A stretch of DNA of 64,000 nt from Luteimonas galliterrae (GTDB taxonomy: Bacteria > Pseudomonadota > Gammaproteobacteria > Xanthomonadales > Xanthomonadaceae). The stretch spans positions 1,488,001 to 1,552,000 of the forward strand of contig NZ_JAMBEP010000001.1 of assembly GCF_023374055.1 (NCBI RefSeq), read 5' to 3'. This document shows, piece by piece, positions 1 through 16,586 of this stretch (position 1 is its first letter; the number at the start of each line of letters is the position of its first letter). Position numbers and translations under genes: made by a program. The notes under the pieces were generated by a model. That model did no database searches. It was given only the letters and a program-made list of their open reading frames with translations, and had not been told where the DNA came from.

Positions 1-3328
<3,328 letters not shown>

Positions 3329-3378
3329 TGCTATCTCCTAGGAGCTGGATGAGAGGTTCGAGTTTCGGTTTCCCGTAC

Positions 3379-7530
<4,152 letters not shown>

Positions 7531-7619
7531 GGGGAGCTAGCGCCTCATTTGTGTCGCAAGAGCCCTACGCGAAGGCTCTTGGGTGGACCGCGCGTCCGCG
7601 GCCCGGGGGAACGAAAAAC

Positions 7620-7684
7620 CGTCAGTTGGAAATCGCTGGTATTGCCGGCACCAGCACGCCTTCTCCCGCTATTTCCAACTGACG
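7620..7684 (-). repeat. 14-bp inverted repeat, possible RNase III stem between rplL and rpoB
   Basis: The arms CGTCAGTTGGAAAT and ATTTCCAACTGACG are perfect complements, separated by 37 bases. They would form a stable stem in the polycistronic mRNA. Seen directly; a processing role is inferred from the E. coli locus. Confidence 0.55.
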
Positions 7685-7695
7685 ACTCGGGGTGT

Positions 7696-7780
7696 GGGAT
7701 TGGGGATTCGGGATTCGGGATTCGTAGAAGCGCTTTTCGCTGTTTGCTCTACGAATCCCGAATCCCTACTCCCTAATCCC
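7696..7780. repeat. Palindromic repeat, GGGATTCGGGATT family, copy 1
   Basis: The left arm is an iteration of GGGATTC units and the right arm is its complement (GAATCCC units). The same family recurs at 23734-23816 and 24811-24892, each time between genes. Confidence 0.75.
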
Positions 7781-7864
7781 GGGTCTTACTGGAACGACCG
7801 AAGGCCAGGGGCTTTCGCCCCCAGCCTCGGCTGGCCGCCATTACCGCTGGCGACGCAACAACGC

Positions 7865-8239
7865 TTACTTGACTTCGACCGTGGCGCCGGCCGCTTCCAG
7901 GTCCTTCTTGAACTTGGCAGCGTCGTCCTTCGACACGGCTTCCTTGACCACGCCACCGGCTTCGGTCAGGTCCTTGGCTTCTTTCAGGCCCAGGCCGGTG
8001 ATCGCGCGAACCACCTTGATGACTTCGACCTTCTTCTCGCCGGCGGACTTCAGGGAGACCGTGAACTCGGTCTGCTCTTCGGCCGGGGCGGCAGCGGCGG
8101 CGGCCGGACCAGCGGCGACGGCCACCGGAGCGGCGGCGGACACGCCGAACTTCTCTTCCATCGCCTTGACCAGCTCCATCACCTCGACGAGGGTCTTGCT
8201 GCTGATCGCTTCGATGATCTGCTCGTTGGAAAGGGACAT
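7865..8239 (-). CDS. rplL: 50S ribosomal protein L7/L12
   Basis: This is the stalk protein L7/L12 (124 residues, usual length), which recruits GTPase translation factors to the ribosome. It has the N-terminal dimerisation helix region, an Ala/Pro-rich hinge of about 20 residues, and the compact C-terminal domain with the typical [19 protein letters not shown] segment. It sits 73 bp after rplJ, as expected for the L10-L12 unit, and is followed by rpoB. Identification is certain. Confidence 0.98.
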   Translation of the reverse strand: MSLSNEQIIEAISSKTLVEVMELVKAMEEKFGVSAAAPVAVAAGPAAAAAAPAEEQTEFTVSLKSAGEKKVEVIKVVRAITGLGLKEAKDLTEAGGVVKEAVSKDDAAKFKKDLEAAGATVEVK

Positions 8240-8312
8240 TGTATTTACCTCTGTTATCTAAGATTTGGAAACGACTGATTGATTCGAAAATCGGTTTACC
8301 GAACTGATGGCC

Positions 8313-8837
8313 TCAAGCCGCCTTCTGCTGACCGACCGCGTTGGTGACGCGGGCGATCTGCGAGGCCGGTTCGCTGAGCAAGCGGACCAGCATGGTGGCG
8401 GGCTGCACCATGACGCTGAGCAGCATCGACAGCGCTTGATCGCGGGTCGGCAGCGACGCCAGGACATCCACATGGGAGCCCGGGTACATCTGCCCGCCCA
8501 ACGACACCAGGCGCGGCTTCAGCTTGTCGTTCGCTTTCGCGAACTCTTTGATCAGACGTCCGGCGGCGCCGGGATCTTCCTTCGAGAAGGCGTACAGCAG
8601 AGGCCCGGTCAGCGCGTCTTTGACGACGGCGTAATCGGTGTTCTCCACTGCGCGCGAAACCAGCGTGTTCTTGGCTACTTTCAAGAAAACGCCTTCCTGA
8701 CGCGCCTTCTTGCGAAGGTTGGTCAGCTGCTCGACCGTAAGACCCGCGTATTCCGCGGCGACCAGCGAGTGCGCCTTGCCGGCGACCTCGGCCAGTTCGG
8801 CAACGACTTCCTGCTTCTGGGTCAGATTTAGAGCCAT
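8313..8837 (-). CDS. rplJ: 50S ribosomal protein L10
   Basis: This is L10 (174 residues), the base of the ribosomal stalk, which binds 23S rRNA through its N-terminal domain and L7/L12 dimers through its C-terminal helix. The sequence opens [22 protein letters not shown] and keeps the family core [18 protein letters not shown]. The gene starts at ATG 8837 with GAGG upstream and lies just before rplL. L10 in complex with L7/L12 represses its own mRNA in other gammaproteobacteria; the structured 5' leader just upstream fits this. Confidence 0.97.
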   Translation of the reverse strand: MALNLTQKQEVVAELAEVAGKAHSLVAAEYAGLTVEQLTNLRKKARQEGVFLKVAKNTLVSRAVENTDYAVVKDALTGPLLYAFSKEDPGAAGRLIKEFAKANDKLKPRLVSLGGQMYPGSHVDVLASLPTRDQALSMLLSVMVQPATMLVRLLSEPASQIARVTNAVGQQKAA

Positions 8838-8960
8838 TGCATTACCTCGATGATTCCGGCGACGATGCGTTGTCGTCGGAACTCCTGAACGCCATCACCG
8901 GTTCCGAACCGGGATGGTCCTGGGCGGCATCGGTCCTTCGATGCCGGGACGCCTATGAAG
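8838..8960 (-). promoter_or_regulatory. Structured 5' leader of rplJ (candidate L10 leader)
   Basis: Three perfect or near-perfect stems lie in a row upstream of rplJ: 8926-8945 (GGCATCG paired with CGATGCC), 8898-8912 (CCGGTTC paired with GAACCGG) and 8854-8881 (TTCCGACGAC with GTCGCCGGAA), ending at the ribosome binding site. Their position and compact stem series suit the autoregulatory L10 leader known in gammaproteobacteria. The stems are seen; the ligand is inferred. Confidence 0.55.
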
Positions 8961-9205
8961 CCGACGTCCTTTGCGGTTGGCCGTTTCCAGATCTGAAACA
9001 AACACGAAAATCACTGGAGGGTCGGCAACCATCTGCGCAGGCTGTCGCTCGCTTTCGCGAGTTTGATTAAGCGATCCCGCTTTCCGCGACGGCGATTCCT
9101 TGCCAATCGAGCATCCGTGCCCGTCGTCGTGGTGCGCTGACCGCGCCTGCGGTCTTTGACGGCTCCGTTTCGGGTTTGATCCCTCGCGGTGCCCTCAAAA
9201 CGAAT

Positions 9206-9308
9206 CCCCCTCTCCCGCTTGCGGAAGAGGGTCGGGGTGAGGGCGCGTAAACGGTAACTCGCTGCGCTCGCCCCTCACCCCAGCCTTCTCCCGCAAGCGG
9301 GAGAAGGA
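9206..9308. repeat. Long imperfect palindrome of CCTCTCCCGC type between rplA and rplJ
   Basis: The arms CCCCTCTCCCGCTTGCGG and CCGCAAGCGGGAGAAGG flank two further complementary segments (GGTGAGGG and CCCTCACC). A shorter relative occurs near 31220-31250. It fills most of the otherwise empty end of the 480-bp rplA-rplJ gap; the segment 8961-9205 shows nothing recognisable. Confidence 0.7.
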
Positions 9309-9317
9309 ACTAAAGCA

Positions 9318-10013
9318 TTACTTCAAAGCCAAAGAAGACTGGTCGACGATCACGCCCGGGCCCATGGTCGAGCTCAGCGAGATCTTCTGCAGGTAGGTGC
9401 CCTTGGCGCTGGACGGCTTGGCCTTGATCAGGTCGGCCAGCAGCGCCTGCAGATTGCTCTTCAGCTTGTCGGCGTCGAAATCGGCCTTGCCGATGGTGCA
9501 GTGGATGATGCCGGCCTTGTCGGTGCGATAACGCACCTGGCCGCCCTTGGCGTTCTTCACCGCTTCGGCCGGGTTCGGCGAAACGGTGCCCACCTTCGGG
9601 TTCGGCATCAGGCCGCGCGGACCGAGCACCTGGCCGAGCTTGCCGACCACGCGCATCGCATCCGGCGTGGCGATGACCACGTCGTAATTCAGATCGCCGG
9701 CCTGCATCTTCTCGGCCAGATCGTCCATGCCGACCGCTTCGGCGCCGGCTGCCAGCGCTTCGTCGGCCTTCGCGCCCGGAGGTGCGAACACGGCTACGCG
9801 CACGGTCTTGCCGGTGCCTTCGGGCAGCACGGTCGAACCGCGCACCTGCTGGTCGGATTTCTTCGCGTCCACGCCCAAACGCACGGCGACGTCGACGGAC
9901 TCGACGAACTTCACCTTGCTGTTGTCGCGGACGATCTTGATCGCTTCGTCGATCGGATAAGCCTTACCCGGCTCGATGGCGGTTTGCGCCTTGATTCGCT
10001 TGGTCGTCGTCAT
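9318..10013 (-). CDS. rplA: 50S ribosomal protein L1
   Basis: This is L1 (231 residues, usual length), which forms the mobile L1 stalk near the E site and, in relatives, represses the rplKA mRNA. Hallmarks include [18 protein letters not shown] in the N-terminal part and the [14 protein letters not shown] signature in the middle of domain II. The ATG at 10013 lies two bases beyond the rplK stop, so the two genes are translationally coupled. Identification is certain. Confidence 0.98.
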   Translation of the reverse strand: MTTTKRIKAQTAIEPGKAYPIDEAIKIVRDNSKVKFVESVDVAVRLGVDAKKSDQQVRGSTVLPEGTGKTVRVAVFAPPGAKADEALAAGAEAVGMDDLAEKMQAGDLNYDVVIATPDAMRVVGKLGQVLGPRGLMPNPKVGTVSPNPAEAVKNAKGGQVRYRTDKAGIIHCTIGKADFDADKLKSNLQALLADLIKAKPSSAKGTYLQKISLSSTMGPGVIVDQSSLALK

Positions 10014-10015
10014 GA

Positions 10016-10444
10016 TCAGCCCTCCACCACAAGACCCATGGAACGGGCCGAGCCCGCGATCGTCTTCACCGCCGCGTCCAGATCGGCCGCGGTCAGATCG
10101 GCTTCTTTCGCCTTGGCGATGTCTTCGAGCTGCTTACGGGTGACCTTGCCCACCTTCTCGGTGTTCGGACGCTTGGAGCCGGACTGGATGCCCGCGGCCT
10201 TCTTCAGCAGCACCGAAGCCGGGGTCGACTTGGTGATGAAGGTGAAGGTGCGGTCCGAGTACGCGGTGATGATCACCGGCGTCGGCAGACCCGGCTCCAG
10301 CTTGGAGGTGGCGGCGTTGAACGCCTTGCAGAATTCCATGATGTTCAGGCCGCGCTGGCCCAGGGCGGGACCGACCGGCGGCGACGGATTCGCCTGCCCG
10401 GCCTTGACCTGCAGTTTGATGTAACCGACTACTTTCTTTGCCAT
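10016..10444 (-). CDS. rplK: 50S ribosomal protein L11
   Basis: This is L11 (142 residues), which binds the GTPase-associated centre of 23S rRNA and is needed for RelA activation. It opens with [20 protein letters not shown] and contains the proline-rich [20 protein letters not shown] hinge region typical of the family. It directly precedes rplA. Upstream, towards nusG, is a 200-bp gap largely filled by a REP-like palindrome, so rplKA may have its own promoter, though none is obvious. Confidence 0.98.
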   Translation of the reverse strand: MAKKVVGYIKLQVKAGQANPSPPVGPALGQRGLNIMEFCKAFNAATSKLEPGLPTPVIITAYSDRTFTFITKSTPASVLLKKAAGIQSGSKRPNTEKVGKVTRKQLEDIAKAKEADLTAADLDAAVKTIAGSARSMGLVVEG

Positions 10445-10550
10445 TTCTCTCTACTCCTGCGAGTGCAAGCGCCTTTTGTCTTTCGACAGCGGGCTCCTCG
10501 CGTTGATGCCGGTGCGAACCACTCGCACCCGCGAATCCCTGTTTCCGCTT

Positions 10551-10632
10551 TTTGTAGGAGCGGCTTTAGCCGCGAGCTCTTGCCAGGTTCGACAATGTCT
10601 TGAAAGCTCGCGGCTAAAGCCGCTCCTACAAA
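10551..10632. repeat. REP-like inverted pair, GTAGGAGCGGCTTTAGCCGCGAGCT family, copy 1
   Basis: Two inverted copies of a 28-bp unit, each itself palindromic (GCGGCTTTAGCCGC), are separated by about 26 bases. Related pairs lie at 26480-26562 and 33171-33250. This resembles REP/BIME elements of Pseudomonas and Xanthomonadaceae. Confidence 0.85.
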
Positions 10633-10645
10633 AGGCTTGAAGCGT

Positions 10646-11227
10646 TTAGGCCTTCTCGACCTGGCCGAACTCCAGCTCGACCGGGGTGGATCGACCGAAG
10701 ATCAGGACCGCCACGCGGACCCTGCTCTTCTCGTAATTGACTTCCTCGACCACGCCGTTGAAGTCGTTGAACGGGCCGTCGGTGACGCGCACCATTTCGC
10801 CCGGTTCGAACAGCACCTTCGGACGCGGCTTTTCGACGCCGTCCTGCACGCGCTGCAGGATCGCGTTGGCCTCGTCGTCGCGAATCGGCAGCGGACGGTC
10901 GGCGGTGCCGCCGATGAAGCCCATCACCTTCGGCGTTTCCTTGATCAGGTGCCAGCTTTCGCTATCGATGCGCGGAATGCCGGCTTCCTCATGGGTCGCG
11001 ATCTGCACCAGCACATAGCCGGGGAAGAACTTGCGCTCGGAACGGCGCTTCTGGCCGGAGCGCATCTCCACCACTTCCTCGGTCGGCACCAGCACGTCGC
11101 CGAACTTGTCCTGCATGCCGGTGCGCGCGATGCGGTCGCGCAGTGCCTGCGCCACCGACTTCTCGAAGCCGGAATAGGCGTGGACCACGTACCAGCGGCG
11201 GTTGTTGTTTTCTTCGGCGGTCTGCAT
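10646..11227 (-). CDS. nusG: Transcription termination/antitermination factor NusG
   Basis: NusG binds RNA polymerase beta' through its N-terminal NGN domain and Rho or ribosomal protein S10 through its C-terminal KOW domain. The protein has the NGN start [18 protein letters not shown], the [10 protein letters not shown] strand and the KOW motif [20 protein letters not shown]. Three in-frame ATGs lie at 11239, 11233 and 11227. The last has GGAG six bases upstream and gives 193 residues, so it is preferred. The first would overlap the secE stop (TGATG), so the two genes are coupled either way. Confidence 0.95.
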   Translation of the reverse strand: MQTAEENNNRRWYVVHAYSGFEKSVAQALRDRIARTGMQDKFGDVLVPTEEVVEMRSGQKRRSERKFFPGYVLVQIATHEEAGIPRIDSESWHLIKETPKVMGFIGGTADRPLPIRDDEANAILQRVQDGVEKPRPKVLFEPGEMVRVTDGPFNDFNGVVEEVNYEKSRVRVAVLIFGRSTPVELEFGQVEKA

Positions 11228-11238
11228 TTCCATCTCCA

Positions 11239-11619
11239 TCAACGACCCAGCAGCCACTTGACCGCGAATTGGATGACCACGTCGAAAGCCGCCAGCATCA
11301 GGCTCACCACGATCACCACAGCAATCACCACCCAGGTCGTGCGCATGGCTTCCTGGCGCGTCGGCCAGACCACCTTGCGCAGTTCGAAGCGCGACTCGGA
11401 CAGGAACTCGATCGTCTGCGCGCCCTTGCGCGACGTCAGGAACGCCACGCTGCCCAGCACCAGCCCGCCAACCACGGCCAGGATGCGCAACGCCGTCGGC
11501 CACTGGGCGAACCAGTAGAACGCGAACACGCCGCCGGCGACCAGCAACGCGGCCAGCGCGTACTTCAGGATGTCGCCCGCTGAAGTGCCGGCTTTGGATT
11601 GTTCGACTCTGCTGTTCAC
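11239..11619 (-). CDS. secE: Preprotein translocase subunit SecE
   Basis: SecE is the small clamp subunit of the SecYEG channel in the inner membrane. The 126-residue protein has three hydrophobic segments, about residues 18-36, 41-60 and 96-115, matching the three-helix E. coli form. The amphipathic stretch between the second and third helix ([18 protein letters not shown]) is the family signature. The start codon is GTG. Its place between tRNA-Trp and nusG is conserved in this group. Confidence 0.95.
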   Translation of the reverse strand: MNSRVEQSKAGTSAGDILKYALAALLVAGGVFAFYWFAQWPTALRILAVVGGLVLGSVAFLTSRKGAQTIEFLSESRFELRKVVWPTRQEAMRTTWVVIAVVIVVSLMLAAFDVVIQFAVKWLLGR

Positions 11620-11643
11620 TTCGTCTCGTTACTCTGTTTCGGA

Positions 11644-11719
<76 letters not shown>

Positions 11720-11820
11720 ATTCCGTAAATTCTGCGGTTTCCTTCAAACGGCGAAGGCGGACCGCATCGCGGCCCGCCGTTCGCGCGTTCCGGCGGCGCA
11801 TTACGCGCCAGCCGATCGGC

Positions 11821-13011
<1,191 letters not shown>

Positions 13012-13065
13012 GACTTTCTCGCTGACTTTGAATTGGTGGAAGGCGTGTTGGACGTACTGCTGGAA

Positions 13066-13141
13066 TGGTGCTCACGAATGGAATCGAACCATCGACCTCC
13101 TCCTTACCAAGGAGGTGCTCTACCGACTGAGCTACGTGAGC
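13066..13141 (-). tRNA. tRNA-Thr (GGT)
   Basis: The 76-nt gene has acceptor strands GCTCACG and CGTGAGC, discriminator A and an encoded CCA. The anticodon loop contains TTGGTAA (anticodon GGT). It lies directly upstream of tuf in the same transcript. Confidence 0.96.
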
Positions 13142-13182
13142 GTTGTATCTTGTGGCGCGGTGCGGGTTTATCAATGTAGGGG

Positions 13183-13256
13183 TGGAGCGGGAGAAGGGAA
13201 TCGAACCCTCGTAATCAGTTTGGAAAACTGATGTTCTACCATTGAACTACTCCCGC
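13183..13256 (-). tRNA. tRNA-Gly (TCC)
   Basis: The 74-nt gene has acceptor strands GCGGGAG and CTCCCGC, discriminator T and an encoded CCA. The anticodon loop TTTCCAA gives TCC. It is the second tRNA of the tuf cluster. Confidence 0.96.
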
Positions 13257-13284
13257 ACCGGGAGAACCTTTTGCCGCATGAAAC

Positions 13285-13370
13285 TGGTGGAGGGAGGTGG
13301 ATTCGAACCACCGAAGGCGTAAGCCAGCAGATTTACAGTCTGCCCCCGTTGGCCGCTTGGGTATCCCTCC
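13285..13370 (-). tRNA. tRNA-Tyr (GTA)
   Basis: This is an 86-nt class II tRNA with a long variable arm. Acceptor strands GGAGGGA and TCCCTCC are followed by A73 and an encoded CCA. The anticodon loop CTGTAAA gives GTA. It is the first gene of the tuf-secE-nusG transcript. Confidence 0.96.
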
Positions 13371-13402
13371 GGTCGTTCCATAAAGCCGTGAAACAGCCCG
13401 CG

Positions 13403-13431
13403 ATTTTGACGCCAGGGCGTTTTTCTGTCAA
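13403..13431 (-). promoter_or_regulatory. Sigma-70 promoter of the tRNA-tuf operon
   Basis: On the minus strand TTGACA (13431-13426) is followed after exactly 17 bases by CAAAAT (13408-13403), then a GC-rich discriminator CGCGGGC and, about 30 bases on, tRNA-Tyr. A consensus -35, correct spacing and a GC discriminator suit a strong, growth-rate-controlled promoter. Seen in sequence; the start site is not known. Confidence 0.65.
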
Positions 13432-13517
13432 CGCCGCGCTAACAAAAATCGAGCCGGGCCGGGTGCGGACCCGGCCTGGGCGGAGATTCTGTTCAGGGCG
13501 GCGGCTGGCCGGCTCTG

Positions 13518-13566
13518 TGTGGGAGGGGCTTCAGCCCCGACAGTCGGGGCTGAAGCCCCTCCCACA
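13518..13566. repeat. Palindrome, TGTGGGAGGGGCTTCAGCCCCGAC family
   Basis: Two perfect inverted copies of a 24-bp unit are joined with almost no spacer, so the pair forms one long hairpin. It lies between the tRNA cluster promoter and the 3' end of iaaA. It is a variant of the REP-like units found elsewhere in the window. Confidence 0.85.
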
Positions 13567-13592
13567 AGAGCGTTTACGGCAGGATCGAATGA

Positions 13593-14624
13593 CTACTTGC
13601 CCGCTTTGCCTGGCATGGGCAGGGCATCGTCCGAGTAAATGGCCACGTGCGGCACGCCGTCGGCGCCGATCCAGCCCCGGAACATCCCCTCGGTATTGAA
13701 CGGAAAGGCCGCGCTGCCGTCCGCGCCCAGTACGATCGCACCGCCGTCGCCGCCCATCTTGGGTATGGCCTGGTCGATGACCGCCTCGCCGGCCTGGGCC
13801 GGGGTCTCCTTCAGGTAGGCCACCCGGGCGCAAATGTCGTGGGCAGCGGCCGTGCGGATATAGAACTCGCCCCAGCCGGTGCCGGAGACGGCGCAGCTGG
13901 CGTTGGCGTAGGTGCCGGCACCGATGATCGGGGAATCGCCGACCCGGCCGTAACGCTTGTTGGTCATGCCGCCGGTGGAGGTGCCGGCAGCCAGATGGCC
14001 CTGGGCGTCCAGGGCCGCCGCGCCGACGGTGCCGAAGTGTTTGGCGGTCTCCAGGTCGGCATTCGCCTGGCCGGCGGCCTCCTCTTTAAGCGCCCGCTGG
14101 AGCTGCTGCCAGCGTTTTTCGGTGCGGAAGTAGGACGGATCGACCAGCTCGATGCCCTGCTCCTTGGCGAAACTCTCGGCGCCGTCGCCGACCATCATCA
14201 CGTGCTTGGAGCGCTCCATCACGGCCCGCGCCAGCAGGATCGGGTTCTTGACCCGGTGCACCCCGGCCACGGCACCGGCGTTCAGGGTGGCGCCGTCCAT
14301 CAGCGATGCATCCAGCTCGTTCTTGCCGTCGTGGTTGAAGACCGCACCCTTGCCGGCATTGAAATTCGGGTCGTCCTCCAGGGTCGTGATCGCTGCGATC
14401 ACCGCCTCCAGGGCGGGCTTGCCGGCCGCCAGCGCAGCATGGCCGCGGCGCAAGGCCAGCTCCAGTGCGGCCCGGGCTGCTTTTTCGTCATCCGGGGTCA
14501 TGCCCTTGCGCTCCACGCCGGCGCCGCCGTGGATGATCAACAGGGGTTTGGGCGCATCGGCGGCGTAGGCCATCGGGGCCGAACATAGCAGCAGGACGAG
14601 GCAGGAACGCAGGATTCGGATCAT
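13593..14624 (-). CDS. iaaA: Isoaspartyl peptidase / type III L-asparaginase, exported
   Basis: This Ntn-hydrolase cleaves isoaspartyl (beta-aspartyl) dipeptides and is made as a precursor that cuts itself before a catalytic threonine. In the 343-residue protein the motif HFGTVGAAALD places Thr199 as the nucleophile, and HGGAGV near residue 32 and GTSTGGM near 214 are the other family signatures. The first 21 residues form a signal peptide ending AYA-AD, so it acts in the periplasm or outside. ATG 14624 has GGAG ten bases upstream and is preferred over a start 39 bases earlier. It lies beside cyanophycinase on the same strand, which suggests that beta-Asp-Arg dipeptides from cyanophycin are a substrate (inference). 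Confidence 0.92.
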   Translation of the reverse strand: MIRILRSCLVLLLCSAPMAYAADAPKPLLIIHGGAGVERKGMTPDDEKAARAALELALRRGHAALAAGKPALEAVIAAITTLEDDPNFNAGKGAVFNHDGKNELDASLMDGATLNAGAVAGVHRVKNPILLARAVMERSKHVMMVGDGAESFAKEQGIELVDPSYFRTEKRWQQLQRALKEEAAGQANADLETAKHFGTVGAAALDAQGHLAAGTSTGGMTNKRYGRVGDSPIIGAGTYANASCAVSGTGWGEFYIRTAAAHDICARVAYLKETPAQAGEAVIDQAIPKMGGDGGAIVLGADGSAAFPFNTEGMFRGWIGADGVPHVAIYSDDALPMPGKAGK

Positions 14625-14675
14625 TTTCGAGCTCCGGAAGGCGGTCGGTAACGGGGGCTGCAACGAACCCTTGCA

Positions 14676-14813
14676 CCGTCATCCCAGCGAAAGCTGGGAC
14701 CCATGTTGATTTTGATTTGGGCTTATTAAGCATGAAAAGCAAAATGGGTCCCAGCTTTCGCTGGGATGACGGAACGAGTAAGTCACTGGATTCCCGCCTT
14801 CGCGGGAATGACG
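14676..14813. repeat. Three GTCATCCCAGC/GCTGGGATGAC-type palindromes between iaaA and cyanophycinase
   Basis: The units GTCATCCCAGCGAAAGCTGG, its inverted partner and a TTCCCGCCTTCGCGGGAATG variant fill the gap. Each unit is a short palindrome. The same family recurs at 31174-31335, in every copy of the large composite repeat and at 63734-63801. Confidence 0.8.
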
Positions 14814-14835
14814 GCTTATAAAGCTAGATACATGG

Positions 14836-15855
14836 TCAGTGGGTAGCTACGGCAACCGAGAGCCGCCCGCCCATCACGTCATAAACTTTTGAAAATGCTG
14901 GTTTTTCTACCTGGAAATCCGGCAGCCGAAGCAAGCTCTCAGTGCCGAGGCCGACCACCGGCACCGCACGGAACGTCAGCGGCCCCGCACCGAACTCATC
15001 GGCCTGCCGCTGCGGCCTCACCAGCCAGGCATAGCCGCCATTGCCAGTGAATACCCGCCCCGTGCCGGCATCGTCGATGCACAGCGCGGTGTACTCGTCC
15101 ACGCCTATGCCGGCCAGGTCGGACCTGCCCTGCTCCTTCGACAGCCGGGCGACGAACGCGATCAACCGGCCCAACCGCTCGCGCTTGCCGAAGTGGCTGT
15201 CGGTGATCACGTTCTCCAGGTAAGGCATGTGCAGGAAATCGCCGACCAGGGTGACTTCCGAACTCATCGGATTTTTCAGTGCGGTTTCCGACACCACGCT
15301 GCCGCCGTCCATCGCGCCGTACGACCAGGCCCCCAGGATGGCCAGCCCGGCGCTGGTGCCGCCGATCGGCTTGCCGGCGCGGACGTGCTCGTCGAGCAGC
15401 TTGTTGAGCGGCGTGCCCTTCCAATAATTCACGTAGTTGGACTGGTCGCCGCCGGCCAGGAAGATGCCGTCCGCGTTGCGCACGATCTCCAGCACTTTCG
15501 GGTCGCTGGCGGCGCGGCGGTGGCTGAAGACCAGCGTCTGCGCCGCGGTGATGCCGCCGATGTCCTTGAAGAATTCGTCCTGCGCCTCGGTCGAGCCCGA
15601 GGCGCGCAGGATCACGATGCGGCCGTGGCCGGCGCGCGCGATCATCCAGCGGAAAGCGTCGTAGGGCCAATCGCCGCCGCCGACCAGCATCATGCCGGCC
15701 TGGGTCGCGCCGGGCCTGGGCGCCTGCACGTCGCCGATCTCGAAATAGCGGTAGCCCTTGCCGCCGGCCTTGGGCGCAGCCAGTGCGGCTGCGCAGCAGA
15801 ACAGCGCCAGGCACAGCACGATGCGGACGACCGATGTATGCCAACGCAAACCCAT
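14836..15855 (-). CDS. Cyanophycinase (S51 peptidase), exported
   Basis: Cyanophycinase hydrolyses the storage polymer multi-L-arginyl-poly-L-aspartate to beta-Asp-Arg dipeptides. The 339-residue protein has a signal peptide (residues 1-27, cleavage about ALAA-PKAG), the GGDQSN motif at 135-140 and the nucleophile elbow GGTSAG with Ser168, as in the S51 family. ATG 15855 has GGGGGAG eight bases upstream and is chosen over an earlier start. Export indicates use of external polymer rather than an internal store, like the secreted enzymes of cyanophycin-degrading bacteria. It is followed by iaaA on the same strand and is divergent from the ECF sigma gene at 15999 across 143 bp. Confidence 0.9.
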   Translation of the reverse strand: MGLRWHTSVVRIVLCLALFCCAAALAAPKAGGKGYRYFEIGDVQAPRPGATQAGMMLVGGGDWPYDAFRWMIARAGHGRIVILRASGSTEAQDEFFKDIGGITAAQTLVFSHRRAASDPKVLEIVRNADGIFLAGGDQSNYVNYWKGTPLNKLLDEHVRAGKPIGGTSAGLAILGAWSYGAMDGGSVVSETALKNPMSSEVTLVGDFLHMPYLENVITDSHFGKRERLGRLIAFVARLSKEQGRSDLAGIGVDEYTALCIDDAGTGRVFTGNGGYAWLVRPQRQADEFGAGPLTFRAVPVVGLGTESLLRLPDFQVEKPAFSKVYDVMGGRLSVAVATH

Positions 15856-15998
15856 GCCTGTTTCTCCCCCGCGCGTTTTCGCACGGCCCATGGAGCCTGA
15901 GACGAACGTAAGCGCGCCATCCCCCATCCCCGCGCGCGTTGCGGGAATTTATTTTCGCGGCGGCTTCTTACCCGGCCGCGATCGGGTAAGGTCGCGCC

Positions 15999-16586
15999 AT
16001 GAACGAGTCGCTCGACGCCTGGTTCGCCCGCGAAATCCTCGTCCACGAGGATTCGCTGGTGCTTTATCTGCGGCGCTGCTGGCCGCAGCGCGACGATATC
16101 CACGATCTGCGCCAGGAAGTTTACGTGCGCATCTACGAAGCGGCCGGCAAGGCGCGGCCGGCGATGCCCAAGTCGTTCCTGTTCGCCACCGCGCGGCACC
16201 TGATGACCGACCGGCTGCGGCGCGGTCGGGTGGTGTCGATCGAGACAGTGGGTGATTTCGAGTCGATGAACGTCTTGATAGACGAGATCTCGCCGGAACG
16301 CCGCCTGGGCGCGCGGCAGGTGCTCAGGCAACTGGCCGAAGCCTTCGACCGGCTTCCGGACCGGTGCCGGGAGGTGGTCTGGCTTCGGCGCGTGGAAGAA
16401 CTGCCGCAAAAAGAAGTCGCAGCGCGCCTGGGCATTACAGAGAAGACTGTGGAGAAACACGTCGCAAAAGGCGTTCGCATGATCGCCGAGCATTTTTACG
16501 GCGGGGACTCGGCGCGAGCCGGTCGTTCGCGACAGGCAGCGGACGCCGAACGGGAAACGGACCATGAGCAGCAGCAGGCAGATTGA
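15999..16586 (+). CDS. FecI-type ECF sigma factor
   Basis: This 195-residue protein is an ECF sigma factor of the iron-starvation (FecI) group. Region 2 is at about residues 15-80 (DDIHDLRQEVYVRIYEAAG) and region 4 at about 110-165 (LPDRCREVVWLRRVEELPQKEVAARLGITEKTVEKHV). These factors are held inactive by a FecR protein until a TonB receptor binds its ligand. The stop codon lies 23 bp inside the following fecR-like gene, so the two are coupled. It is divergent from cyanophycinase. Which promoters it serves cannot be read from the sequence. Confidence 0.9.
   Translation: MNESLDAWFAREILVHEDSLVLYLRRCWPQRDDIHDLRQEVYVRIYEAAGKARPAMPKSFLFATARHLMTDRLRRGRVVSIETVGDFESMNVLIDEISPERRLGARQVLRQLAEAFDRLPDRCREVVWLRRVEELPQKEVAARLGITEKTVEKHVAKGVRMIAEHFYGGDSARAGRSRQAADAERETDHEQQQAD

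Larger units (their letters stand above)
7531..7864. other. rplL-rpoB intergenic region with two inverted repeats
   Basis: This 334-bp gap has no credible gene. It holds a perfect 14-bp inverted repeat (7620-7633 and 7671-7684) that would form a long stem in the rplL-rpoB transcript, and a separate palindromic repeat of the GGGATTCGGGATT family (7696-7780). In E. coli the equivalent gap contains an attenuator and an RNase III processing stem, so a processing or attenuation role is a reasonable inference. Confidence 0.6.

Noticed and set aside
8837-9070. 77-residue plus-strand frame over the rplJ leader
   Set aside because: It runs antisense to a structured leader, begins within the rplJ ribosome binding region and has no supporting signal.
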